Assembly: GCA_035259145.1 (NCBI GenBank)
Contig: DATFWQ010000130.1
Span: forward strand, 1 to 34,946
From: CF-161 sp035259145
GTDB lineage: Bacteria; Chloroflexota; Dormibacteria; Dormibacterales; Dormibacteraceae
Direction of reading: 5' to 3'
Length of the DNA: 34,946 nucleotides
Under the pieces are notes generated by a model, which had not been told where the DNA came from, did no database searches, and saw only the letters and a program-made list of their open reading frames with translations. Position 1 is the stretch's first letter, and every line of letters begins with the position of its first letter. Positions 24,352-32,824 of the stretch are shown piece after piece. The translations under genes and the position numbers were made by a program.

Positions 24352-25337
24352 GCCGCGGCGGCTGCTTGCATCATCGTGCGCAGGCTCACGTCTGGCGCGC
24401 GCGGCGGCACCGAACAGCCAGGCGCGAGCAGAAGGCCGCGGCCACCGGTGGAGGCGATCGCCTCTCGGACCTGCCTCTCGATCGTGTCGGCCGCGCCACC
24501 AGCGAGGACCTTCCGCTGCTCGAGCCCTCCCATCACCGCCTTTTCAGTGAGCCTCCGGGCCTCGCCTAGAGTCGGATTGCCTTTGTTGTGGATCGAGTAG
24601 CTCACAGCCCCGGCTGGCAGCCGTCGGCCCACGTCCATGTTCACGTGCGATCCACAAAGGTGCACGACGTTGAACCACGCTGCCGCCGGCAGGGCCTGCA
24701 CGATGCGGAGGTCGGTCGGGAACACCAGCTTGTCGTAGACCTCCGCGGGCATCGCGTCTGGGGTGGCGAACCCCGAGATGGCGTAGAAGATGCCGGCGGC
24801 GCCGGCGGCCACGGACTTACGCGAGAACTCGATCAGTGCATCGGCGATCCTGTCGAGCGCCGGCAGCACCACCTCGGGATTCGCACGCATTTCACGCACG
24901 AGCTTTCGGTTCTCACGGCCTACCAGGTAGGAGGCCACGGACAGCGGTGAAAACACTGTCTGGAGGACCGGCACGCGGTCGCCGAGGCCCTCGACAACCA
25001 GCTCCAGCGCGCGCACCTGATCGTCCATCACCTCCGGGTTGACCAGACGCAGCCGCCGCCAGTCCTCCAGCGACTTCACCGGCGGCTCATCGATCACCGG
25101 GGCACGGAGGCTATGGCCCGCGGGCCGATATTCGGCGCCGAAGGCTTCGGCGAAGAATGTGGCGCGAGGTTGGAACTTGACGAAGTCCCACTCGAATCGG
25201 CGGGCACGCTCTATGGTCACTTGCGCCAGCCGCTCTGGAGACCACTCGTCACGGTAGCGATGCCCCCAGGCCCCCGCAGCGGGCCGGTCTACATCTCCGC
25301 CGACGAGGGTGGCTTCTACGCGGGCACGGGAGTCCAC
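24348..25337 (-). CDS. Uroporphyrinogen decarboxylase family protein
   Basis: 329 residues from GTG 25337. URO-D-type TIM barrel: 'DFVKFQPRATFFAEAFGAEY' near the start, VPVLQTVFSPLSVASYLVG in the middle, GIFYAISGFATPDAMPAEVY, FNVVHLCGSHVNMDVGRRLP, and 'GGRGLLLAPGCSVPPRAPDV' at the end. The last motif, with Cys, is typical of members acting as corrinoid-dependent methyltransferases or of unknown role rather than haem-pathway HemE. The HemE substrate-binding N-terminal segment is absent. No haem genes are nearby. Its stop overlaps the VOC gene start, suggesting a joint pathway. Confidence 0.85.
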   Translation of the reverse strand: MDSRARVEATLVGGDVDRPAAGAWGHRYRDEWSPERLAQVTIERARRFEWDFVKFQPRATFFAEAFGAEYRPAGHSLRAPVIDEPPVKSLEDWRRLRLVNPEVMDDQVRALELVVEGLGDRVPVLQTVFSPLSVASYLVGRENRKLVREMRANPEVVLPALDRIADALIEFSRKSVAAGAAGIFYAISGFATPDAMPAEVYDKLVFPTDLRIVQALPAAAWFNVVHLCGSHVNMDVGRRLPAGAVSYSIHNKGNPTLGEARRLTEKAVMGGLEQRKVLAGGAADTIERQVREAIASTGGRGLLLAPGCSVPPRAPDVSLRTMMQAAAAA

Positions 25338-25354
25338 GGGGCCAGTCTAGTGTC

Positions 25355-25513
25355 GTGAGGCAGAAGTTCGTCGAGCAGATTGTGGCAAGCACCCGAGAGG
25401 GTGCTGGTCCGACGGCCGAGGCCAAGGAAGGGGTGGCACTTGGAGGAGCGCATCTGAAGATGCGTGACGACAACGGACCGGGGCCATCCCACCGCGCAAG
25501 CCCCGCCAAATAA
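25355..25513 (+). CDS. Possible 52-residue ORF in hairpin-rich intergenic region
   Basis: GTG 25355 to TAA 25511. The translation begins RQKFVEQIVASTREGAGPTA and ends NGPGPSHRASPAK. It is balanced in composition, with an amphipathic start, and looks more like protein than the other frames. No ribosome-binding site precedes it, and two hairpins lie inside it, so the region may instead be a structured RNA. I do not recognise the sequence. Confidence 0.3.
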   Translation: MRQKFVEQIVASTREGAGPTAEAKEGVALGGAHLKMRDDNGPGPSHRASPAK

Positions 25514-25602
25514 GGTCCCATTTCCGGCACTGGGACCTGTCCCGAGCCACTGAGAGGTCGTTTCGCCGGGAAATAGTGCGTATCGCGGAGCTCATAAGCT
25601 CC
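25388..25602. other. Cluster of four hairpins, candidate structured RNA
   Basis: Four perfect inverted repeats lie within 215 nt. 25388-25405 has a 7-bp stem and GAGA tetraloop. 25449-25464 has a 6-bp stem and TGAA loop. 25514-25537 has a 7-bp stem and 10-nt loop. 25587-25602 has a 6-bp stem and CATA loop. The region is a 313-nt gap between the URO-D gene and the glutaredoxin-like gene. No T-runs follow, so they are not ordinary terminators. I found no match to a riboswitch or housekeeping RNA I know. Confidence 0.4.
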
Positions 25603-25651
25603 AGTTCGCGGTCAGGTGTGGGCCAACCGGCCAGAGGTGGCTAGACGGCGC

Positions 25652-25894
25652 CTAACAGCCGATCCAGCCGACCAGCTGATCGACTCGTGTGCGGTCCAGC
25701 CCGCGCACGATGCGCTCTCTGTCGATGATCAGCAGCGGCGTGACCTCCCCGTCGAGGTCCTCCCATTCCTGGCGGGCGGTCGGATCGCCGTTGTCGATCT
25801 GCCGCATCCGGCAGCCGATGCCCAACGCCTGCAGGTAGTCGTACATCACCTGAGAGTCCGCGTCGCCCGTGCGGCAGTAGATGATCGCGTCCAT
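25652..25894 (-). CDS. Glutaredoxin/thioredoxin-fold small protein
   Basis: 80 residues from ATG 25894. Glutaredoxin-like layout: AIIYCRTGDADSQVMYDYLQ, then CRMRQIDNGDP, TPLLIIDRERIVRGLD with the cis-Pro after Thr, and a final GWIGC. The active-site CxxC is reduced to a single Cys (CRTG). An extra Cys at residue 28 and a C-terminal Cys could form alternative disulfides. It may act as a monothiol-type redoxin or have lost redox function. The starts of this gene and the next are divergent and about 190 nt apart. Confidence 0.78.
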   Translation of the reverse strand: MDAIIYCRTGDADSQVMYDYLQALGIGCRMRQIDNGDPTARQEWEDLDGEVTPLLIIDRERIVRGLDRTRVDQLVGWIGC

Positions 25895-25963
25895 TTCTGT
25901 TCTCTCATTGGAACAGTTGTCGGTGGCTGCGTCAATAGGTATGTCAGCATCTATAGAAGGAAT

Positions 25964-25977
25964 CTATGGGTCCATAG
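25964..25977. promoter_or_regulatory. Perfect inverted repeat between divergent genes
   Basis: CTATGG-GT-CCATAG, a 14-nt palindrome-like site in the gap between the glutaredoxin-like gene (minus) and the glycolate oxidase operon (plus). A near-copy of one arm (CTATAG) lies 13 nt upstream. The A+T-rich setting stands out from the surroundings. It could be an operator for the glc operon; no regulator gene is present here. Confidence 0.35.
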
Positions 25978-26086
25978 TCGAGGCTCCTCGCGCAGCGACG
26001 CCGTGGCTCAGGAAAAGTGCAGTCGAGGCCTGGCAAGTAGAGACGATGCTCACGCGCAAACAGGCCGGCGGTATGATCCGGCCGGG

Positions 26087-26422
26087 ATGGACATCGCCGC
26101 GGAAGCCGCCCGACTCAGAGCCGCGGCAGAGGCAAAGCCGCTCAGGTTGCCTGTGAACCGCCGCATCGACGAACGCCACCGCGTCCGAACCGAAGACGGA
26201 TTGAGCATCTGGTTCACCATCCAGATCTCGCCCAACCGCCGAATCACAGAGGCGGTCTTCGAGCGCGATGCAAGCCGGCCGGCCGACGGTGAGTGTCACG
26301 CATGGCTCCGCGAACTGCTGCCGGATCGAGACGCGGTCGAGGCCGCCGGCATGCCTGATGCTCGCGTGCGGCGATTCGAGCTGTTCGAGTCGCTGTCACC
26401 TGGTCAGTCGGGGCGAGCTTGA
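26087..26422 (+). CDS. Small protein of unknown function heading the glc operon
   Basis: 111 residues from ATG 26087; the frame is open much earlier, but only this part looks like protein, and an upstream GTG/ATG would cross the promoter region. No membrane helix. Notable segments: RIDERHRVRTEDGLSIWFTI, then a beta-like QISPNRRITEAVFERD, then CHAWLRELLPDRDAVEA. I do not recognise the family. Its stop TGA overlaps the glcD start ATG by one nt (TGATG), so it is translated with the oxidase genes and may be a partner or assembly factor. Confidence 0.65.
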   Translation: MDIAAEAARLRAAAEAKPLRLPVNRRIDERHRVRTEDGLSIWFTIQISPNRRITEAVFERDASRPADGECHAWLRELLPDRDAVEAAGMPDARVRRFELFESLSPGQSGRA

Positions 26423-27864
26423 TGGCGCTGCCTGGATCGGTCATCAAGCAGCTGGCTCGCATCGTAGGGGACCAGCACGTCGTGCACAGCCCAAACGACC
26501 TGCGCATCTTCGAACGGGACGGCTCGATCACAGGGGCAGTACCGGAAGCGATAGTCCTGCCAGCAAACCGCGACGAGGTGGTCGAGGTTGTCAAGCTTGC
26601 GGCCAAAAATCGCATCCCTATAGTGCCCCGAGGCGCCGGTACCGGTCTGTCAGGTGGGGCAATCACACTCAGGGGCGGCATCGCTCTCCAGCTGACACGG
26701 ATGCGGAGGATCGTCGAGATCGATCCGATCGCCCGGACTGCAACTGTGGAGCCGGGCGTCGTCAATGCCGATCTGCAGCATGCAGTCGGCAGGCAGGGGC
26801 TCTTCTACGCCCCCGACCCCTCGTCCCAGAAGGCCTGCACCATCGGCGGCAACGCTGCGGAGAATTCGGGCGGTCCGCACTGCCTCTACTACGGCGTCAC
26901 GACCAACCACGTCATCGGCCTCGAGGTCGTTTTCGCAGACGGAAGCGTGGCCTGGCTGGGCGGAGACGCACCCGATCGCGTCGGTCTGGACTTGCTAGGC
27001 GTGATGGTCGGCTCTGAGGGGACGCTGGGCACAATCACCCGGATCAAGGTGAAACTGCTTCGTCTGCCTGAAGCCGTCGTCACCCTGATGGCTGCCTTTC
27101 CGACCGTGGACACCGCCAGTCACGCGGTCTCCGACGTCATCGGTCATGGCATCGTGCCGGCCGCTTTGGAGATGATGGACCGCGTAACGATCGGTGCGGT
27201 CGAGGCTCATTACCGCGCCGGATACCCGGTCGACGCGGGTGCCGTCCTCCTCGTCGAGGTCGACGGGCTGCGCGAGAGCTGCAATGAGCTGGCCGGTGCG
27301 ATCGAGCGCATCCTGCACACAAACGAGGCGACCGGATTGCGCATCGCTGCTGACGCAGAAGAGCGCGAGCTGCTCTGGGCTGGCCGTAAGGGGGCGATCG
27401 GCGCCCTCGGCCGCATCCGGCCGAACTACTACCTGCACGACGGGGTGGTACCCCGGACCCGATTGCCCGACGTCCTGCGGCGTGTCACCGAGATCGGCGA
27501 CCACTATCGTCTGCCCGTGGCCAACGTCTTCCACGCCGGGGACGGCAACCTCCACCCCAACATCCTCTTCGACCTGCGTGACGATGGCGTTATGGACCAG
27601 GTCGAGAAGGCGGGCGAGGAGATGCTCTACGCCGTTGTCGAGCTGGGCGGCACGCTGTCGGGTGAGCACGGCATCGGCATCGAGAAGAACGCGTTCATGC
27701 CCTGGATCTACGGTCCTGACGACCTCGACGCGATGCTGCGCGTGAAGCAGGTCTTTGACCCCACAGGCCAGCTGAATCCGGGCAAGATCTTTCCCGACCC
27801 GGACCGCGAACCCGCCACACTTCGGGCTCGCGCCGGCTTCTGCTCCGAAGCTCAGTGGTGGTAG
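26422..27864 (+). CDS. glcD: Glycolate oxidase FAD subunit
   Basis: 480 residues from ATG 26422 (a TTG at 26419 is also in frame). FAD-linked 2-hydroxyacid dehydrogenase: the PCMH-type FAD domain has 'PRGAGTGLSGGAITLRGG', 'GRQGLFYAPDPSSQKACTIG' and GNAAENSGGPHCLYYG. The substrate domain ends with NVFHAGDGNLHPNILFD and GTLSGEHGIGIEKNAFM. It oxidises glycolate (or D-lactate) to the 2-oxoacid and passes electrons through GlcE/GlcF to the respiratory chain. Normal length. The glcE start lies inside its last codons. Confidence 0.93.
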   Translation: MALPGSVIKQLARIVGDQHVVHSPNDLRIFERDGSITGAVPEAIVLPANRDEVVEVVKLAAKNRIPIVPRGAGTGLSGGAITLRGGIALQLTRMRRIVEIDPIARTATVEPGVVNADLQHAVGRQGLFYAPDPSSQKACTIGGNAAENSGGPHCLYYGVTTNHVIGLEVVFADGSVAWLGGDAPDRVGLDLLGVMVGSEGTLGTITRIKVKLLRLPEAVVTLMAAFPTVDTASHAVSDVIGHGIVPAALEMMDRVTIGAVEAHYRAGYPVDAGAVLLVEVDGLRESCNELAGAIERILHTNEATGLRIAADAEERELLWAGRKGAIGALGRIRPNYYLHDGVVPRTRLPDVLRRVTEIGDHYRLPVANVFHAGDGNLHPNILFDLRDDGVMDQVEKAGEEMLYAVVELGGTLSGEHGIGIEKNAFMPWIYGPDDLDAMLRVKQVFDPTGQLNPGKIFPDPDREPATLRARAGFCSEAQWW

Positions 27865-28949
27865 ACGGCCTCGTGCCGGTACGCGTCGAGAAGCCGTCGA
27901 CCGCGGAGGAGGTCGCCGGACTGCTCAGAGCGGCCGCCGAAGCCGGCGAGGCGATCGTGCCCGTGGGCGGGGGTCGGGCGCTCGGCTTCGGGAATCCACT
28001 GGAGCGGTTCGACGTCGCCCTGGAGATGCTTGGGTTGAACCGCGTGATCGAGATGAGCCAGGGCGACATGACCGTAAGCGTGGAAGCCGGCGTCACGGTG
28101 GAGGAGCTGAACGCCGAGCTGGCGAAGGTGGGCCAGTTCGTGCCCATCGACCCTTTCAACGCGCCCGGCCATACGGTCGGAGGCGTCCTCGCGGCGGGCC
28201 TTTCAGGGCCGCTGCGGATGCGCTATGGCTCGCCGCGGGAATTCGTCATCGGCCTGCGGGTGGCTCTGCCGGACGGACGGCTCGCAAGCAGCGGCGGGAG
28301 GGTGGTCAAGAACGTGAGCGGCTACGACCTCAACAAGCTGCACCAGGGCGCGCTGGGCTCGATGGGAGTCATCGTTGCGGCCTCGTTCAAGGTCTTCCCG
28401 CGCCCGCTTCACGAGGTGACGCTCGAGGCAAGGACCCGAGACGGGTGGACCGAGGCGGCGCGAGCACTGGAGCTCCCGATGCCACCGGTCGCCCTCGAGC
28501 TGACAAGCGACGGCCGTCTGCTGGTGCGGCTGGCAGGGACTCGGGACGCAGTGCGCCGGATGGCCCGGGAGCTGGGCTGGCCCGAAGCGCCAGACGAGGT
28601 CTGGTCTGAGCACTCCAGGCGTGGAGGCAGGGTGTGGGCTCGCGTCTCGGTGCCGCCGGGCAAGCTTCGGGAGGTCGTCGAAACCTTCGGTGAAAGGGCG
28701 ACCTGGTGGGCATCTCCGGGGGTCGGCGTTGCTCACTGGGTGGGCGACATCGATGCCGAAGGGGTGCAGCTGGCGCGCGCCGCGGCCGAGCGGACAGGCG
28801 GCACCCTGGTCCTCATTGCCGCGTCTGTCGACCTCAAGCGGCAAGTCGGAACGTGGGGCTCACCGCCCGCCACGCTGCCGTGGATGCTCAGGCTGCGCGA
28901 CGCATTCGACCCCAAGCGGACCCTCTCACCCGGTAGGTATCTGAGCTGA
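27855..28949 (+). CDS. glcE: Glycolate oxidase FAD-binding subunit
   Basis: 364 residues from GTG 27855, overlapping the glcD stop by 10 nt. Second FAD-type PCMH domain: IVPVGGGRALGFGNPLERFD, 'MTVSVEAGVTVEELNAELA', NAPGHTVGGVLAAGLSGPLR and GRVVKNVSGYDLNKLHQGAL. The C-terminal half is shorter and diverged relative to GlcD, as usual for GlcE, and ends with FDPKRTLSPGRYL. Works with GlcD and GlcF as a membrane-associated three-subunit enzyme. glcF begins two nt after the stop. Confidence 0.92.
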   Translation: MVVDGLVPVRVEKPSTAEEVAGLLRAAAEAGEAIVPVGGGRALGFGNPLERFDVALEMLGLNRVIEMSQGDMTVSVEAGVTVEELNAELAKVGQFVPIDPFNAPGHTVGGVLAAGLSGPLRMRYGSPREFVIGLRVALPDGRLASSGGRVVKNVSGYDLNKLHQGALGSMGVIVAASFKVFPRPLHEVTLEARTRDGWTEAARALELPMPPVALELTSDGRLLVRLAGTRDAVRRMARELGWPEAPDEVWSEHSRRGGRVWARVSVPPGKLREVVETFGERATWWASPGVGVAHWVGDIDAEGVQLARAAAERTGGTLVLIAASVDLKRQVGTWGSPPATLPWMLRLRDAFDPKRTLSPGRYLS

Positions 28950-28951
28950 CG

Positions 28952-30196
28952 ATGGCGCTGGACATACGGAACCTTGTCAAGAGTCACGGCGATCTTCCCC
29001 ATGACACCTTCCAGGGACCGGACTCGCCCTCGGACGACGACCTTGCGACGTGCGTCCACTGTGGCCTCTGCTTGAACTACTGCCCCACGTTCCGTGTCAC
29101 AGGCCTCGAGACGGAGTCGCCGCGAGGTCGCATCTACCTGATGACCCAGTGGAAGCGCGGCGGGCTCGCCTTCACCGAAGACCAGGTCCGCCACATCGAT
29201 CTTTGCCTTGGCTGCCGGACCTGCGAGGCCGTTTGCCCCTCGGGCGTCCCCTACGGGCGCATCATCGAACACGGTCGTGCTGAGGTCGAGCGGCTGCGAC
29301 GGCCGAACCCGCGCAGCTTCATGGTCCGCCGGGCGCTCCGAAGCCTGCTTGCTCATCCTGGGCGCCTTCGTGCGGCAGGCGCTGCAGCACGCGCGGCCCA
29401 GCGCCTGCGTCTCACCGGCCTCATGCCCCAGTCGCGAACGCTGCCGCTGCTGTCCAGGCCCTTCCGGCCCCCACGGGGCAGCTCAGCTCCCGCGATCGGG
29501 GAGAGGCGTTACCGGGTCGCGTTCCTGACCGGCTGTGTGATGCCGATCTTCTATCCAAGGGCCCACCAGGCCTCCGTTCGGCTGCTTCAGCTGGCCGGAT
29601 GCGACGTGTGGTTCCCGTCCGATCAACGATGCTGCGGGGCGCTCTTCGCGCACAACGGCGACCTGGTCGGTGCCCGCCGCCTTCGAGATCACAACGAGCG
29701 GGCATTCGGTATGGAGTCGTTCGACTACCTGATCGTCAACTCGGCAGGCTGTGGTGCTCACCTCAAGGACTTCTATTCGACCCTGGGCCCTCGTGCACGG
29801 GATCTGACCGAGTTCCTCGTAGAGGCAGGGCTGCCTGAACCACGTCGCGAGGTGAAGATGCGGGTGACATATCAGGACGCGTGTCACCTGGTCCACGCCC
29901 AGCGCATAAGGAAGCAGCCGCGCCGGCTCATCTCGTCCCTGCCCGGGGTCGAGATGGTCGAGATGGCGCACCCCGACATCTGCTGCGGATCGGCAGGTAT
30001 ATACAACGCGATCCAGCCGCAGATGTCACAACGGATCCTCGAGGAGAAGTTAGAGGACGTCCTGACGGTCGAACCGCAGGTCGTGGTCACGGCCAATCCG
30101 GGGTGTCAGATGCAGCTGGAAGCCGGACTGCGATTGCGTGGTCGGACCAACATCGCAGTCATGCACATCGCGGAGCTCGTCGCCCAAGCCTACTGA
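28952..30196 (+). CDS. glcF: Glycolate oxidase iron-sulfur subunit
   Basis: 414 residues from ATG 28952. Two [4Fe-4S] ferredoxin motifs near the N-terminus: CVHCGLCLNYCP and CLGCRTCEAVCP. Two CCG domains of the heterodisulfide-reductase type follow. The first includes FLTGCVMPIFYPRAHQ and QRCCGALFAHNGD; the second includes YQDACHLVHAQR and DICCGSAGIYN, with a further NPGCQMQLEAGL. It relays electrons from the FAD subunits. Complete and of normal length. It ends only 3 nt from the end of the convergent glycoside hydrolase gene, so no separate terminator fits between them. Confidence 0.93.
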   Translation: MALDIRNLVKSHGDLPHDTFQGPDSPSDDDLATCVHCGLCLNYCPTFRVTGLETESPRGRIYLMTQWKRGGLAFTEDQVRHIDLCLGCRTCEAVCPSGVPYGRIIEHGRAEVERLRRPNPRSFMVRRALRSLLAHPGRLRAAGAAARAAQRLRLTGLMPQSRTLPLLSRPFRPPRGSSAPAIGERRYRVAFLTGCVMPIFYPRAHQASVRLLQLAGCDVWFPSDQRCCGALFAHNGDLVGARRLRDHNERAFGMESFDYLIVNSAGCGAHLKDFYSTLGPRARDLTEFLVEAGLPEPRREVKMRVTYQDACHLVHAQRIRKQPRRLISSLPGVEMVEMAHPDICCGSAGIYNAIQPQMSQRILEEKLEDVLTVEPQVVVTANPGCQMQLEAGLRLRGRTNIAVMHIAELVAQAY

Positions 30197-30199
30197 GGC

Positions 30200-32824
30200 C
30201 TACCGGGATGAGGCCGGCACGTTGCCGAGCACGCGCACGCGCCCGCTGGCCACCCCGGGAAGAGTGAGGTCCAGCTCCAACTGGTGCTCCCCAGGTTCCA
30301 GTTGAGCGCCAGGCGTCTCGACCAGCAGCTCGATCTCCCGGCCAACGGGCAGGTCCAGCCGTCGCGGCAGCGGCAGCCGGCCCGACTCGGTCTGAACCAG
30401 CACACGCCCGTCGACCTGACGCTCGTCCAGGCGGACGTCGGCGATGCGAGTGAGAACCGCCGGCCGGGTCAGGTTCCGCAGCTTGAACCGGACGCCCTCG
30501 CTGTCAGGTCGCAGGCTGTCGCGCAAGACGATCCGCTCGGCCAGGTAGTCGGGCAGCACATACCGCGGGCGGGTCGTCGTCAGGCCCTCCGCCACCCGGA
30601 AGCCGAACGCCGAGCGAATGGGTTGATTGCCCTGGATCCGCAGCTCGGCCTCCAGCACGTAATCACCCTCGGCGTCGAGGGGCAGCGTCAGATTGGTCAG
30701 CTGAAGCGCGGGTTCGGCTGAAGTGGGAAGGCTGAAACTGGCAGACCCCGAATACGACTTCCGTCGCACGGCGTCGCGCAGCCAGCCGAGGCCGCCCCGC
30801 TCCAGTGGCCTTTCTCGCCAGACCGCCCAGCGCACCTCGGCCGGGCCACTCAGGCGGGGGTCGTCGTTGACAACGATCAGCCTTATGGTGACTGGCTCCC
30901 CTGGCCGCCAGCCGGCGCCGCACGGCTGTAGTGGGGTGAACCCGACCGGGTCGATGATCACCCTGACGGGCGCGAAGGCCTCCTGCACCACCTCGAGGGC
31001 GGCCTTGGGCACGCGGGCGCTGTCGGCTAGACCGAACCCAACTCCGGGGAAGGGATCGACCAGCTGGTAGACGAGGGCACCCCAGCACGGTTCGAACTTG
31101 CGCTTGCGAAGCTGGTCGATCGCGTATCCCAGAAGCTGTGCCTGGTACTCCTGACCCCCATGTACGAAGTCCTCCAGGCTGGCATGGTCTTCCGGCACGC
31201 CGGCCCCGCGCTCAGCCCAGGCGGGGAGCTGGAAGCCCGCATACAGCCACCGCGGATCGTCCGAGCGCAGCGGCCATTCTGTGCTCAGACCCTCCCACGC
31301 CGGTGAACCCAGGCTCGGCGCGGCCTGGGCACCGAACTCGCTGACGAAGCCAGGCAGGGCGTCCGCGAACCCGCTCCAGCTGCCCTCGCACCATCCGAGC
31401 CAGAGGTGGTGGTCGAGATCGCCCGAGGCAGCGAGCGCCGTCCGCGTGGGGTCCAGCTCTTCGATGATCGCTTTGATCTCGTGATCGATGGTGTAGTTCT
31501 GCCTCACGGCATGGACGTCGGCCAGCGCGGCGTTGGCGGCAACCCACGGAGGGTCGTCGTGGGCGATCCACATCAGCAGGGATGGTCGGTTGCGCAACAG
31601 CTCCACCATCTCGGGAACCTGGTTCCGGACCACTGTCTCGAAGAAGCGGCTCTCCTCCGCAGAGGCGTGGTAGGCGTAGGAGAGAGTCAGTGGAAAGTCC
31701 GCGATCACGAGCATGCCTGCCTCGTCCGCCTTCTTGTAGAACTCGTCTGGCAGCACGTGACCATGCACGCGGAGCGCGTCCAGGTTGGACTCCCGCGCCA
31801 GCCGCAAGTCGGTCTCGAACGTCCCCTCGGTCAGCTGGTCCATCCGCAGATTGGGTGTGTAGTTAGCGCCCCGGAGAAACATCGGCTGCCCGTTCACACT
31901 CACGTGCCAGCCGTCGTGACCGGCCTCCACGGCGACGTCCCGGAAACCGAACTGGTCTTCCGTATGCACTGACTGGCGCCCGCCGATGATGATGGTCGTC
32001 GCACATCGGTAGAGCACCGCCTCGCCACTGCGCCACGGGTTCCAGCGGCGGGCATGAGGAACGCTCAGCGTCATCTGGTTCGTCTGCTCGCTGCCCCCCG
32101 GGAGCTGGAACCGCCGGCTGATTCGCAGCGGCCGCAAATCCATGCCGGTGACCTCGACCTGGAGGTCGCCAATCATCTCGCGGCCGTCGAGGTTGCGCAG
32201 CCGGACCTCGACGTCAAGCCGGCCCGCATCGCCCGCGTCCAGGTTTGGGCGCAGCCGGACCCAGTCCAGCGAGACCGGGCCCAGGTACTCAAGCTCGACC
32301 GGACGCCAAAGGCCGACGGGGACTTCCCAACGGTAGGGCTCGGGGAGACTGAACCAGACCGCCCCTGGGTAAGGCCGGCTGTCGCCGTCGCTGAAGACGC
32401 CCATCACGTGTCGCTTGCGCGACAGGTCGGTCTCGATAGGTGATTCACAGCAGATCACCAGCAGGTTGTTGTCGCGCAGATGTGAGGTCACGTCGAAGCC
32501 GAACGGCGCGAAGTAGCCGTAGTGAGAGCCGAGCATGCGGCCGTTGAGCCACACGTGTGTGGCCAGGAACGCCCCACCGATCCGGAGCACCACCCGGCCG
32601 TCGTGGTCTGGCCGCGGGAAGCTGGTGCGGTACCAGATGACCGAGCGGCCGGCCACGGCGGCCTGCTGGAAGGGCACCGGCACCGGCTCCCAGCGGCGAC
32701 CTCGGCCGGTGGCCAGGCCTTCGGCCTCACCCTCACCCAGCGACTGCCAGACGCACTCCCACTGGCCCAGGGCGCGGAGGCCACCCGAGCCCTGGCGCAG
32801 CGGCAGGCTGATGCAGTCGTTCAC
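30200..32824 (-). CDS. Family 2 glycoside hydrolase
   Basis: 874 residues from GTG 32824, which makes a GTGA overlap with the galactokinase stop (GTG 32827 is next best). Order: sugar-binding jelly roll ('IGGAFLATHVWLNGRMLGSH', FAPFGFDVTSHL), Ig-like domain, TIM barrel (FLRGANYTPN, LDALRVHGHVLPDEFYKKAD), then about 250 residues of beta-rich C-terminal domains. The nucleophile Glu is in PGFVSEFGAQ. The acid/base motif, usually W-x-x-x-N-E, reads WIAHDDPPW (His422, Asp423, Asp424), so Glu is replaced by Asp. Probably a beta-mannosidase- or beta-galactosidase-like enzyme. No signal peptide. Linkage to galK hints at galactosides. Confidence 0.88.
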   Translation of the reverse strand: MNDCISLPLRQGSGGLRALGQWECVWQSLGEGEAEGLATGRGRRWEPVPVPFQQAAVAGRSVIWYRTSFPRPDHDGRVVLRIGGAFLATHVWLNGRMLGSHYGYFAPFGFDVTSHLRDNNLLVICCESPIETDLSRKRHVMGVFSDGDSRPYPGAVWFSLPEPYRWEVPVGLWRPVELEYLGPVSLDWVRLRPNLDAGDAGRLDVEVRLRNLDGREMIGDLQVEVTGMDLRPLRISRRFQLPGGSEQTNQMTLSVPHARRWNPWRSGEAVLYRCATTIIIGGRQSVHTEDQFGFRDVAVEAGHDGWHVSVNGQPMFLRGANYTPNLRMDQLTEGTFETDLRLARESNLDALRVHGHVLPDEFYKKADEAGMLVIADFPLTLSYAYHASAEESRFFETVVRNQVPEMVELLRNRPSLLMWIAHDDPPWVAANAALADVHAVRQNYTIDHEIKAIIEELDPTRTALAASGDLDHHLWLGWCEGSWSGFADALPGFVSEFGAQAAPSLGSPAWEGLSTEWPLRSDDPRWLYAGFQLPAWAERGAGVPEDHASLEDFVHGGQEYQAQLLGYAIDQLRKRKFEPCWGALVYQLVDPFPGVGFGLADSARVPKAALEVVQEAFAPVRVIIDPVGFTPLQPCGAGWRPGEPVTIRLIVVNDDPRLSGPAEVRWAVWRERPLERGGLGWLRDAVRRKSYSGSASFSLPTSAEPALQLTNLTLPLDAEGDYVLEAELRIQGNQPIRSAFGFRVAEGLTTTRPRYVLPDYLAERIVLRDSLRPDSEGVRFKLRNLTRPAVLTRIADVRLDERQVDGRVLVQTESGRLPLPRRLDLPVGREIELLVETPGAQLEPGEHQLELDLTLPGVASGRVRVLGNVPASSR

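Noticed and set aside
25338..25650. Cobalamin riboswitch in the gap beside the URO-D family gene
   Set aside because: No B12-box-like core was found on either strand, despite the corrinoid-related family of the neighbour.
26995..27669. 224-codon open frame opposite glcD
   Set aside because: Antisense to a gene with unmistakable FAD-oxidase motifs.
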